Below, piece after piece: positions 33,493-44,277 of a stretch of DNA of 64,000 nt. A program made the translations under genes and the position numbers. The stretch comes from Albugo candida (taxonomy: Eukaryota; Oomycota; Peronosporomycetes; Albuginales; Albuginaceae): contig CAJNAR010000170.1 in NCBI GenBank assembly GCA_905220665.1, forward strand, positions 353,757 through 417,756, given 5' to 3'. The notes beneath the pieces were generated by a model, which was not told where the DNA came from, did not search any database, and worked only from the letters and a program-made list of their open reading frames with translations. Positions within the stretch are counted from its first letter, which is position 1. Every line of letters begins with the position of its first letter.

Positions 33493-34395
33493 ATGAGTTC
33501 GCGTACGTTGCGAGTAGTTTACAAAAAGGAGAAATACACAGTATCTTTTGACGCACTGGCGGAAGCGGAAAGCCTAGTACTTTTAAAGAAAGAGATTGAA
33601 AAAGAAAGCGGTGTCTCATGGATGCATCAAAAACTGATTCATCGCGGTAAAGTCATCTTGAAAGTGTCACAAATCCCTGTGAATAACTCGATGGTGATGA
33701 TGATATTGAACGAAAAATTCTATGCAAGTAAAGGTGAAGCGAAGAAAGCATCGATTCCGAAAATTACTGAGATAGAAGAGATAAAAGCGATTCAAGTAAC
33801 AAGCAGTCGAATGCCTGCAGTCGATCCTGGCTCGATTCCCCCCGGTCAAGTGCTTATTCACGTTACACAAGGCAAAAAAACGCATCAATTTCTTCTTCCA
33901 GTCGGCGATAATGTACTGCAGATCAAAAAGAGTCTAAGTGCGATTTGCGGGCACGACCATCATATGATACGTCTAATTATCAACGGAAAACGTCCCAAGA
34001 ATGAAATTGTACTTAGTACGTTGCTTGTAGATCCCAAAGGGAGTTGTACTTTGAGATGTATGATGTTGTTTACGGAAAACTTTCACATTCAAGCTGAAAA
34101 GGAAGAATTATTGTGCAAGCTCTTGGATGAAGCCGTCGATGTCCAGTGTCAAAAAGTGGAATTAATGCGCAAATTATCGAAAAACGTTTTTGATTCGTAC
34201 GAGCGAGTCTTCGAGCTGACAAGTCTACGGGACCAGAAAATAGCACCTCTTCTAGAGAATTTGAAGCAAATCCTGGAATCTATTGAGCGGAGTCATATGC
34301 TACTGGATCAAATTCCTGTTATTCAAAAAGCTTTGGAAGAATTAAAACAATCGGAAAGCGAAATCAGATTGCAATTAGATGGTGTGCTAAAATAG
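33493..34395 (+). CDS. BAG-like co-chaperone with ubiquitin-like domains
   Basis: About 300 residues from ATG 33493 (MSSRTLRVVY). Two ubiquitin-like beta-grasp segments are suggested: the first at about 4-75 (LRVVYKKEKYTVSF ... HQKLIHRGKVI, with the pattern of a UBL beta-hairpin and the QKLI(Y/H)RGK core), the second at about 118-195 (VLIHVTQGKKTHQFLLPVGD). The C-terminal 100 residues form helices with heptad character (VELMRKLSKNVFDSYERVFELTSL, LENLKQILESIERSHMLLDQIPVIQKALEELKQ), as in a BAG domain that contacts the Hsp70 nucleotide-binding domain. This UBL-BAG order supports a nucleotide exchange factor for Hsp70. The tandem UBL is less usual, and the BAG assignment is by pattern only. Confidence 0.55.
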   Translation: MSSRTLRVVYKKEKYTVSFDALAEAESLVLLKKEIEKESGVSWMHQKLIHRGKVILKVSQIPVNNSMVMMILNEKFYASKGEAKKASIPKITEIEEIKAIQVTSSRMPAVDPGSIPPGQVLIHVTQGKKTHQFLLPVGDNVLQIKKSLSAICGHDHHMIRLIINGKRPKNEIVLSTLLVDPKGSCTLRCMMLFTENFHIQAEKEELLCKLLDEAVDVQCQKVELMRKLSKNVFDSYERVFELTSLRDQKIAPLLENLKQILESIERSHMLLDQIPVIQKALEELKQSESEIRLQLDGVLK

Positions 34396-34423
34396 TGTAG
34401 TGAACGCTAATTGTGATAAAAGA

Positions 34424-34915
34424 ATGGAGCAAGTTCGCATTTGCCATGGCCGCCAAGTGATCACGCCTCCGAGAGAGAATATTGCGGCATTTCAGGAAGA
34501 TGAGCGAATGCGTGCAAAGCTTCGAGAGACAGTAGCTCACCATCGCTTTGTATATAACGCCACTTGTGCGAGTGAAATACTTTTAGAGAGAGAATATAAG
34601 GCGGAACAACGTAACGAAAAGACCAGTCTAAAAGGCGAGGCGTATCAGCGTTTGTTAAAGGACCTCCGAGAAAAGAATGATGAGCTGAAGATGCAAAACT
34701 GTGAAATCCGTAACAGAACTGATCTGTACGAAAAAAACGAGGCTGAAGAACTCCGACGGTATGATTTAATTCAAAATAGACTTTTTATTGACACCAGCGT
34801 ATATAGATACAGAGATCTATTGCAAAAGTCCACAAATTCCAAAGAATTCGACCTCGAGGCTGCCAAAGAGTTACTTCTGAACAAGAGGGCGCTTTATTTA
34901 AGTAGTATAAGATAA
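34424..34915 (+). CDS. Small coiled-coil protein, unknown
   Basis: A 163-residue, highly charged helical protein starting MEQVRICHGRQVITPPRENI. Most of the chain (about residues 25-125) has long charged helices with Glu/Arg/Lys heptads (LLEREYKAEQRNEK, RLLKDLREKNDELKMQN). I do not recognise it. It is wedged between the BAG-like gene (28-base gap upstream) and the GGPP synthase gene (13-base gap downstream) on the same strand, which is unusually tight. Open sequence upstream of the ATG is in frame but lacks another ATG. Confidence 0.6.
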   Translation: MEQVRICHGRQVITPPRENIAAFQEDERMRAKLRETVAHHRFVYNATCASEILLEREYKAEQRNEKTSLKGEAYQRLLKDLREKNDELKMQNCEIRNRTDLYEKNEAEELRRYDLIQNRLFIDTSVYRYRDLLQKSTNSKEFDLEAAKELLLNKRALYLSSIR

Positions 34916-34928
34916 GTAAGATAGCGAA

Positions 34929-35981
34929 ATGGATGACGCAATGCAACGTAAGATATTAGAGCCATACGAATACATTCGCGAGCTGCCGGGGAAAAATGTA
35001 CGCGGTAAACTTGTCGACGCGTTCCAACTGTGGCTGAATGTGGTGCCCGACACTTCCAAGGCGATCAAAACCATTGTGAACGGTCTTCACGATGCTAGTC
35101 TTTTGTAGGGCAAATTGCTCGACTTGTTCACCATCAAACTAGGTTAAACGATACTCTGTAGAATCGACGACATTGAAGATAATTCTGATCTTCGACGCGG
35201 ACGACCTGTAGCACATCACATCTATGGAATTCCTGCGACAATTAATTGCGCGAACTACGTATACTTTCTATCGCTGCAGCGTTGTCAGGAGCTGCAAAAT
35301 ACTCGGGCGATGAGCACGTATGTGACTGAAATGCTTCGGCTTCATCAAGGACAGGGTCTCGACATATACTGGAGAGATCAATGCGCGTGTCCAAGCATCG
35401 AGGACTACTTGGAGATGGTCAAAAACAGTATGAAATGCTTTTGTTTGTGATAACAGCATACGTTTAGTGCATCCGTTATCGTAGAAACGGGCGGCCTCTT
35501 TCGACTTGCTGTCGGCATGCTGCAAGCTTTCAGTGATTGCCAAACAGACTTCACACCTTTACTCGACGTGCTGAGCATTTATTTTCAAATCCGAGACGAT
35601 TATGTCAATTTGTTTAATGAAGCCTACATGGAGAACAAATCGTTTGGTGAGGATTTGAGTGAAGGAAAGTTTTCATACCCTTTGATAGTCGCCATTCAAG
35701 CGAATCCGAATGACACAAGGCTTTTGAATATTATGAAGCAACGCACCAAGGACGTCGAGGTAAAAAAATATGCAATCCAGTACCTTGAAAAACAAGGTGC
35801 TGCTGCTCAAACCAAAGCAAAGCTTGACGATTTGCATGGAAATATCAAATCCCAATTGGATGGTATCGGTATGATTCACTGTGCGATAATCGAAAGTTAT
35901 TTCTCATCTATTGCTGTCGCTGTAGGAGGCAATCCCATCCTGGAAAAAATCATGGATTCTTTGCATTCTTCTATCGGTTAA
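34929..35981 (+). CDS. GGPS1: Geranylgeranyl diphosphate synthase (type III, GGPS1-like)
   Basis: Four exons (34929-35104, 35162-35427, 35485-35862, 35926-35981; introns 57, 57 and 63 bp) give about 291 residues, the size of animal GGPS1. The first aspartate-rich motif DDIED sits at 61-65 and the second, DDYVN, at 185-189, in FQIRDDYVNLF. Other family blocks: ILEPYEYIRELPGK near the start, LRRGRPVAHHIYGIP, LHQGQGLDIYWRD, and ENKSFGEDLSEGKFSYP. The enzyme joins isopentenyl units to make C20-PP for protein prenylation and other isoprenoids. The last intron (35863-35925) is a multiple of three with no stop, so a retained-intron form would add 21 residues; its removal matches the family better (QLDGGNPIL). 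Confidence 0.93.
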
Positions 35982-36218
35982 AAATGACGCTAAGGAAAAG
36001 TATTTGAGAGTTGTACATTCAGTTAACCGTTGCGCGACTACCTGTACTACATTCAGAAACAAGAACCGCTTCATTTGTGCACTTGATGGTAGTTGCTTAT
36101 TCGACCCCGCAAACAATATATCGTCAACCGTAAGAATAGCGGAGGCCTTCCACGTACATCATTAAGTACGACAGCGTACAATAAACTTAACCTTACGTTT
36201 GCGCGATTCCCGCGTAAA

Positions 36219-38792
36219 ATGAGTGAAATTGTTGAGAATCAATCCACCGCGTCTGATGACATTGACGACTGTAATCTTGCTCACATTCAACATAACCAAT
36301 ACTATATTCACAATCTAATAGAGAACGGGAATGATCAATTACTTTGTCGATTATTATCACCAAAACAAAATGATAAGGAAGATGCTTCTTTCCAAGGTCT
36401 CCAGGTAAAAATGGCCGCGGAAGCGTTTCTTCTCGAGAAAGACGAGACAGGATGCCTACCGATTCACATTGGAATCATCCATCAGCGCGTCGAGTGCGTC
36501 GAATACCTTATTCAGTATTCCATTCCACTCACATGCTCTATGATTCGTCAACAATGCGGAGACTTGGAGACTCCTTTTTTTCATTTGTTGATGCGAGTTG
36601 GAGCTCTGAATGCTGAATTTGCGACCCGAATTGTCCGATATGTAACGACTGTTCTCGTATCGGATACCGTCGGTAGATGGATCGAAAACTTGACAGATGA
36701 TCATAAAAAAGAATTAGAATTGGTGCTTTGGGAGACGTTGAATCAGAAAGACGATGAAGGCAACACAGTATTTCATTTGTGTGCTCGAAACGACTTGATA
36801 GATTGCTTCAAGATGTTCGTATCGTTCTACATGAAGCACTCTGTATTGCACGAAAAAGACGGGAATGATTGGACGATATCAACTGTTCTTGAACGACATA
36901 ATCGTGTTGGGTATCGTCCACTGCATGTGGCGATGAAATATCAGAGCATTCTTGTGGCTAAAGGGCTACTTGAAGACCATCATGTTTGTGTATCGGCCGC
37001 AACGTCCAACACCAAGCAGAATCCAGCGCATATTGCAGCGAGTGTAGGCTTTACCCAAGGCCTCAAATTGTTGCGGCAGATGGATCATTCGATCTTTTCC
37101 CAGGAAGATTTCTGTGGGAACACACCAATACAGATCGCAAAGAATTGTGGGTTTCTACATGCGTCTCAAGTGCTGACTCTTGATCAAACGCAATCAAAGT
37201 CGGACCAAGAAATCGATACAATGCTAAATTCTTCGACGGTATTTTTACATCACGATGATTGCTTCCAGCACCTTCCAACGGCGTACTATCGTCGGGGTGA
37301 GCAGGAACCACCACCTGAATGTCCTGAGCGTCTCGAGACTTTATTAAATTCGACATATGGAATTTTGCGGAGTAAAGAATTTCTCGAGCATCATGTCGTC
37401 CACGACACCAACATTCCCCACGCCGACATTGCCGATATCTTACGGGTGCACGAATACCACTACGTCAATAAGATACAGCAATGCTGTCAACGGCTGAAGG
37501 ACGATGCAAGCAGCACTGCTTCGTTGGACTCGGATACAGCGCTTTCCTCTAATTCATACAAAGCCGCCACTCGAGCTGCCGGAGCTGTATGTAGAGCTGT
37601 GGATTTGTTGATGCAGTCAAAACACACCAATGCTTTCTGTCTTGTGCGTCCCCCAGGACACCATGCGGGACCGGTGGGTAAAGTTGTCAGCATAAACGAT
37701 CCCGAAGGCTCGAATGGATTTTGTCTCTTCAACAATGTCGCTATTGGTGCAGCGTATGCGCGATCCATTTACAAGCATGCGGGATTGGAGAATATTGCGA
37801 TTCTTGATTTCGATGTCCACCATGGAAACGGTACAGAAGAAATTGTACGCCATCTCATACCACGGAAAAAGATTGTTCCCTTCGAGACTGCATATGGGGA
37901 AGGGTCTCATTCTGTGCATCAGTACAAGCCGTGGCGAAGTACTGATGATACTGATCATGTATTCTTTTGCTCTGTTCACGGTTATGGGGTGAAAATGGAA
38001 GACAGAGAAGACACCGATGATGACGAGTATGTTGACGATGACGATGATGATGAGAAAGCAAAGCCTCGAGGTTGGTTTTACCCTGCGTCAGGAGCAACAA
38101 ACGAAACAAAACCGTCTTCAGCTCCTTACATTTGGAACGTCGGACTTGATCATCCGCCATGTGACTACCGAGAAAAGTCTTCAGGGCTAATGAAGAAATA
38201 CAAAGCTTCACGAAACGCAATTTCTCGTCTTCGATGGCGACAAGTGTTCCGAGAAGAGATACTCCCAGCTCTTTTGAGATTCAAACCCGACATTATCTTT
38301 CTCTCATCCGGTTTCGATGCACATACAAAGGAGTATGTCAATTGGGGATACGTCTCCTTATTGGAACAAGATTATGAATGGCTAACGGATCAAATCAAGC
38401 TTGTCGCAGAAACGTGCTGCCAAGGACGCATCGTATCAGTGCTGGAAGGTGGTTACAATTTCCATGGACGCATGATCTCTCCATTCGCGCGAAGTGTTGC
38501 TGCTCATGCGCGCTCGTTGATTCGACCATCAAAAGCTGTATGGTCTTTCGATAGCGCCGAAGCGGAGAAGCAGCTTGAGGAACGTTTATTACGTCAGCAT
38601 CAAGAACACCTCTCGATCACTGAGCAAAAAATCCAAAGCTCCACGCTTCTAGTTGGCAAACCTATGCATCCAGAATTGTTGCAAGATCAGACCGAAGTTG
38701 AGTCTTTGGAAGGAAGAGGTAAACGGAAGAGAAAAGCCGTCGATTACGTTGCATTGGCGGAGCAGCTCGCACAAGAGGATGGGTGTGCATGA
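36219..38792 (+). CDS. Ankyrin repeat-class II histone deacetylase fusion
   Basis: About 857 residues from ATG 36219, intronless. Ankyrin-like repeats fill about residues 60-330 (GCLPIHIGIIHQRVECVEYLIQ; GNTVFHLCARND; GYRPLHVAMKYQ; NPAHIAASVGFTQGLKLL; GNTPIQIAKNCG). The deacetylase domain spans about 345-790: ECPERLETLL, PPGHHAGP with the tandem His (about 480-481), LDFDVHHGNGTEE with zinc ligands (about 529-532), SSGFDAH (Asp about 699) and LEGGYNFHG with the catalytic Tyr. The set of motifs is complete, so it is probably active. An Asp-rich loop (about 601-614) interrupts the domain. The C-terminus carries GKRKRKAVDY, a likely nuclear signal. It should remove acetyl groups from histones or other proteins, with ankyrin repeats recruiting partners (inference). 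Confidence 0.92.
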   Translation: MSEIVENQSTASDDIDDCNLAHIQHNQYYIHNLIENGNDQLLCRLLSPKQNDKEDASFQGLQVKMAAEAFLLEKDETGCLPIHIGIIHQRVECVEYLIQYSIPLTCSMIRQQCGDLETPFFHLLMRVGALNAEFATRIVRYVTTVLVSDTVGRWIENLTDDHKKELELVLWETLNQKDDEGNTVFHLCARNDLIDCFKMFVSFYMKHSVLHEKDGNDWTISTVLERHNRVGYRPLHVAMKYQSILVAKGLLEDHHVCVSAATSNTKQNPAHIAASVGFTQGLKLLRQMDHSIFSQEDFCGNTPIQIAKNCGFLHASQVLTLDQTQSKSDQEIDTMLNSSTVFLHHDDCFQHLPTAYYRRGEQEPPPECPERLETLLNSTYGILRSKEFLEHHVVHDTNIPHADIADILRVHEYHYVNKIQQCCQRLKDDASSTASLDSDTALSSNSYKAATRAAGAVCRAVDLLMQSKHTNAFCLVRPPGHHAGPVGKVVSINDPEGSNGFCLFNNVAIGAAYARSIYKHAGLENIAILDFDVHHGNGTEEIVRHLIPRKKIVPFETAYGEGSHSVHQYKPWRSTDDTDHVFFCSVHGYGVKMEDREDTDDDEYVDDDDDDEKAKPRGWFYPASGATNETKPSSAPYIWNVGLDHPPCDYREKSSGLMKKYKASRNAISRLRWRQVFREEILPALLRFKPDIIFLSSGFDAHTKEYVNWGYVSLLEQDYEWLTDQIKLVAETCCQGRIVSVLEGGYNFHGRMISPFARSVAAHARSLIRPSKAVWSFDSAEAEKQLEERLLRQHQEHLSITEQKIQSSTLLVGKPMHPELLQDQTEVESLEGRGKRKRKAVDYVALAEQLAQEDGCA

Positions 38793-41700
38793 TTGCTTTT
38801 GGTGCGTCTCTTACGTCACAGATGCAAGAGCGGGGCTGTCAGAATATGGAAACGCTTCGAATTTGAAAGAAAAATATATCTGCCAATCATAGCCACGTAG
38901 CTTGAATGCACATGTTACATTAAAAATTCAATGTGCAAGAATTGCATTCAGTGAGACTACCTTTTCGAAGTTACTCCGAGACGAGCGTGGGACATTTGTA
39001 TATCATAGATGATGATCCACACGTTTCCTGCACAAAAAGTTGCGTTTTTTTATGTGTTGAACAATTTGATTCCAGGTAGATACTTACTTCTCGATAATGA
39101 CAATAGAATCATCCCCCACATCATCTCTATCCAACGCCATTTAACAAACCACATATGGTGTTGGAAACAAGCAAAGTACATTATTTTACTCAAGCATGAC
39201 GTGATCTGCAGCACTCGGTGATCCGAAAGATGATCAGTAATAGTAAGATGTTACAGCTCTTGCTTGATCGCGTCTTGATGTTAGCGAGAGAACGCTTCAC
39301 GACGCTTTTGTCCGCAAAAGTCGAATGTGAAGGCTTTAGCCATCTTAGATACATCGCTCGAGTGATAATGCTCATCGCGACGATCTCGTCATCCTTACAG
39401 CATAGAGAATCGGATGTCTTCCACATCTTAATGATTGACTACGACGGAATAGTATCGAGGTTTGATAGCTCAGATAAGAGCTCCGTCTTCCAATTTCTGT
39501 TTTATATAGCCGAATTATGTTGATGGCTCGATAGTCCGCTTTCTTTCACTTGACGCACCTCTGAGTGACCTTATCCATATACACGTACTTTTCTGTCTGA
39601 AAGGCGTGTTCACGCACGACCAAGCTTTGGTTGCCGTGGCAACATGCTGCGGGCATATTATTTCTAGAGTCGGTGCTTTGTAGAAATAATGCTGGTGTTG
39701 CTTACAGTCTACGACTTGGTCGGATGCATATGTGCTACTGTTCGAGGCTACTTGCAGTGAGCGTTAGCATACTTCAAAAGCTTCATACCAATGACCAAGA
39801 CAAGACCGACGAATTGAAGCAGTAGTGGGATGACGGATAGGCGATTACAGGTATATCCTATTCCAAGTCACAAAGGAATTGTCACTTCAGTTCTAATGCT
39901 AGTGAAAACCAAAGGTGCAATGCCCGAGAAAAACTTTGTGGGCAAGGTGCCCCCGAACCACCTTGTATTTTTGTAAATGGCAGCCAGTCTGTAAATATTG
40001 GTCCAGTATTGCATGCTAGTAAGGTCGAATAGCCTTCGATAGAAGAACGCTTGCATAACTCCCCTACCGAGTCGATAAGCTTACAAAGTAGGTGAAGGAG
40101 TATCCGTCGTAGGATTATGATATGAGAGGCAGGACGGTCCACCGTACATCACTACACCCATGTAGTATCCTACTCTGAAAGCAGACTTGCTAATTAACCG
40201 AGTATGAAGTCGCGATAGTGGGTTGAAGACGTCCGTTGCGGGTTGTGGTCCTGAAAGCGGTCCATCTTGAGGAATATAAGCTATCGTCCCCCACCGGGAA
40301 GTAGAAGTAAAAATAACATCTAGTCAGCGACCAGTACGTAATGTTTGATTTTTTCCATATACTTGGACGAGTCTCGATAGTCTCTGAGAAGACGGAGGGA
40401 ATGATCTGCAAAGGTCAAAAAATGTGATGTGTCGAGGAGTTGTAACGGATTTTAAGCTGTCCTATCGAGACGCAGAGATAAGCCAAAAATGGTTCCAAGA
40501 AAGCACAATAAGCGAATATGAAAGGGGGTCACCTTGGTGAGCTACGCTGTCAGATCAAAAATAAATATAGCGCGACCATTAAGCTATACGGTTATCGCAA
40601 TACAATCTAGCTTGTAGACCATTACACACTGTCCGAAGCTTGCACGAAGCTCAATGTAAGATCATGTCAGCATCGAGAACTCCAACTGGCAGAGGTGATA
40701 TACATATATATTTAAATCGGACTAATAAATGTCGAGTCAATCTACTCTGAACTATGCCTATGCCTCTGTGATCGGTATCAATGTGCTTCCGTAGGACTTT
40801 GCGCAGGCGATAAGCAAGAATTTGAGAGCAAGCTTTGCCACATGATTAATTGAGTGTTAAAGTAGGCTTGTAGTTGCTGAGTTCTGTCTTCACCTTCCAT
40901 TCAAAGAAAAGCAACGGTATCCCGCGTTATTTGTTGACCAGTATTCCTTGTTAAGTTGTGCTGAACATAAACTCTTTGCAAAGTTGAGATGAAGAGCTGA
41001 AATACTTTACTACAAATTCCATCGTAGCTGGGAGCTTTATAAAGGTGTGAAGACTTTATTGCCCATTAATAGTCTTTTTCTGTAAAGGAAGCATCGCTTC
41101 AGGCATTGTCATGTGCCCGGCCGAGAGGCACATTGTGGCATTTCGAAGTAGGGATCTGAGCTCTACCGGATCCTAGCTGAGGTAATGAACACGAGCAAAA
41201 TACTTTGTTGAAGGAGATCAAAGCATTCAAGCCCGATATTACGAAAGATCTGGTAGCCATTTCATCAAGCTCGGTACTGTGAAATTCACTAAGGCGTTGC
41301 GTCGAAAATGATGCAAACTTCTCGTATGGTCGATTTCGCTTGACAAAGGAACGTCTAAGTAGTTTTTTCCCTGTATCGGATAATTTTGTCGAGCTGATTC
41401 CCCGAAGCAAGTGTTTTTCTGCGTTGTGTCATTTCAGACAGCGGCTTTGACTCGTTTTGCCTTTTAACCCCACGAAGACGAGCCAGAAAGATTGCCAGGT
41501 TGTACTGAATCGCTACTCGTTCCTCTAGAATTTTAAGACGCAAGGAGGAATCTACAGGAATGTATATCATAAATCGTAAGCTGTACTTTTGAGCTGAAAT
41601 GTGTTCGGTAAGTGATCGGTATCATGGTAGCTATTGGCTTTCTGAGCTAATCGTGACCAAAGTTTAGGCAAAGAGTTGTGTCGAAATAACAGAGTAGTCA

Positions 41701-42335
41701 ATGTCATTGCAGCGTCCAGGACCTGCAAATTACCGCATGTTGAGGTGAGTTGATCGCCATGTGTACTGTGTGCTAAACATCTTCGGACAATCGTGTAGGC
41801 AAAGACCTAAGAAACGCTGTCTGATAAACATATGGACAGAGCATATGGACCCATATGTGTTGCTATTCGATTAATTTGTACATACTCGTGTAACGACTCT
41901 GGGGACGTATACTTTTTTCCTTCACAATAGCTTTAGAAAAACTCAATGAAAGGCAGCAATGCTTATAAAGAATGGTGTAATTCATGACTACAATATATTT
42001 CAACTGCTTCCTTGAAGATTTCCTGTCACCGACAATAAAGAAAAAACGAAGCTGGATAAGCGCCTATGCACTGAGAAACGCAGTGGTCAGATTGGCAAAA
42101 TCGACTTTGGTCTTCCAGGGCTAGCCTTAACCACTATATGGATATCATTACAAAAAATACCTTCTTCTCGCTCTTGAGTTGGAAATATGATTCCTTTTTC
42201 CTATTTCGCTATTTTCGATTACCCGTTGCTGCATCACGGTTGCTATATCGTTGGGTTGCTATGCCAACTTTTTTTGCGTCCCATACGTTTGTATTCCAGT
42301 AACATGGCATGTCGATGCAATAGAAATTAGTGTGA

Positions 42336-42539
42336 ATGCAGCCCGCTTTTCGTTACAATGGGCAACGGGTTATCAATTTCTGTAAACTTCAAGCTGATCA
42401 ATTGTGTAATTCTTTCGTGGCGTCAGCTACCGGGTGCAAAGAACTTATCAAGTCGCTGCTGAAAGCAAATGCGCTAATTGATGCTTTATACAAGCAGCAA
42501 GCAGCATTATCCTCGCCGCGATCAAGTCTATCAACATGA
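42336..42539 (+). CDS. Possible small protein or exon, unrecognised
   Basis: A 67-codon frame with ATG, an in-frame stop just upstream, and amphipathic helix character (CKELIKSLLKANALIDALYK). It could be a short protein or a terminal exon. No homologue comes to mind and the surroundings are non-coding, so this is only a weak candidate. Confidence 0.15.
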   Translation: MQPAFRYNGQRVINFCKLQADQLCNSFVASATGCKELIKSLLKANALIDALYKQQAALSSPRSSLST

Positions 42540-44256
42540 GTGACCCATTCGGATAAGGAACTATTTCGTCATCGCGGGGTAGCCAAGAGCTCCTTGCTGA
42601 CTTGCTCTGATAAAATGAATCTACTTGAAGTAGATCAGCGCATCTCACCGTGCTGCACCGCTAAATAAACTTATCTTTCATACAATGTCCAAACAGCGGT
42701 GTATGCTGGAGAGAGTAAAATATTATCAGTGGGGATGAGAGTATATCATTTGAATTTCATCGTCAGCGTAATTTTAGTTGCAAGGCAATTAGTATTTGCC
42801 AAGTATGACGATTAGCCTACCAATAAAATTTAAGCCGCAGTTGTGATAACGAACGACATCCAGCCGGTCTACCTTTCGATCTGATCTGGATTGTACAATG
42901 ATCCAGTAAATCATCAAGTCAGATTGCATGATAGCAACCATTGTTACAGCTCTATTGAAGTCCTCGGTGTCTTCCCCACAAGTGACACAGCCGGGTCAAA
43001 AGATGTAATCGGTCTCATACATACTGTTCTGAAGCTTGCCCATATTTTATTGCACTTTGTCCTCCCATATACTTTTAATGAAATTCTCTACGATGCCTTC
43101 AATCGCACGAGGGAAAGAATAAGTGTGCAATTTTAGCGATAAGAGTCAAATGTCAGTGCAATACATGGGAACTGTACGTGAAAATGTACAAGAAGCGAGA
43201 GATAAAATGGGATAATACTGATGAAATACGTCGAACAAACACAAGGGAGCTATACAAGAATCTATAGAGCTATCTATCGATGAATATACCCCTCATCCCA
43301 GCAATACCGCGCCGTGCAACAGTATAGTACATGATAGATAGTTTTGGTTTAAGCTATCGTGAACTCCGATTTCTTGCCTATGAGAATCAATGTCGTCTGT
43401 TCTTTGCGAGCGAGGCTGATACTCGAAACTCGAGATAGGTCAGGAAATTCGTTATATAATGTCTCCTCTCATCGCGCTCTTCATACTGAGAAAACCCACG
43501 TACTTGTCCACTTGAGTTGTTGGACTAGGACGTATGTTTGCGATCTAATCTTCGTATACCGTGTTCTCAATAAAGGACACAAAAGTTGCGTTAGCCAATT
43601 ATTGTGGTCAGTGCATGAACCAATATGGATACATTATGTGCATAAGATGGAAAGTGAAGGTTCCGTGTGGCCACATCACAGTACTCTATGCAAAAACGTG
43701 TTCGGAAAAGTTCCGCAGCTATAGGTACATATAGATTGTATTGCAGCTCTTCTTATATACCGCAAGTTTAGCAGTAAGTTACGCATCATAACACTTTGAT
43801 GCCGTGCATCCCATAGATCCGTATGTCTGACGACCGAACTGGTGACTTGAATGATGTTTGTAATATCATGTTACAGAAAAGGATGCGCTTTATGCAAATC
43901 TGATTCGGACGGTGCTTTCTTACAAAAAAAGTACTGTCGAATCTCTCTCTCAGTTATAAGCTCTCTTCACTACCAGATGTATAGCTTTTTCATGCTTGAC
44001 TTGCATTCTCCTTGTTAGTGAAGCAGAGAAACTTGCACGTATGAATTTTGCCAGGATCTCTAGCAATGGATAATGCTGTGCAAATGAAACACTTTTTTTG
44101 CACTTAATCGACTTGACTTTACTTGTTACGTATACGTGGAATATCTTTGATCACTTTCAGTCCGCTTGCTTGATGGGAAACGGCGGATCTCGCGTTTGAA
44201 ATTTTGGCAGAACGAACCGACTTTTCTCTACTTCCCAACAAAGCGACATATATCTT

Positions 44257-44263
44257 TCATTTT
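44257..44263 (+). promoter_or_regulatory. Candidate oomycete initiator element of FYVE/START 2
   Basis: TCATTTT lies 14 bases before the ATG at 44278 in a pyrimidine-rich stretch, matching the oomycete initiator consensus TCATTYY. The implied 5' leader would be very short. Confidence 0.4.
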
Positions 44264-44277
44264 ACTTTCCTTTAGAA

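Larger units (their letters stand above)
38793..44277. other. Gene-poor 5.5-kb region
   Basis: No convincing gene in nearly 5.5 kb, against a gene every 2 kb elsewhere. The sequence is A+T-rich and has scattered short open frames (for example 39218-39523 plus, 41099-41570 minus in two pieces, 42336-42539 plus) without family signatures. I found no tRNA, LTR, CRISPR or tandem array by reading. It could hold diverged transposon relics, small secreted proteins with introns, or non-coding RNA. Confidence 0.5.

Noticed and set aside
39190..39523. Overlapping frames on both strands (101 and 78 codons)
   Set aside because: Neither shows a domain or signal peptide, and both lie in A+T-rich non-coding sequence.
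41099..41570. Two adjoining minus-strand frames that could form a spliced gene
   Set aside because: A junction in the 41355-41410 region is possible but no acceptable donor-acceptor pair or homology was found.
43359..43724. 121-codon plus-strand frame
   Set aside because: It begins with GTG rather than ATG and its composition is not protein-like.
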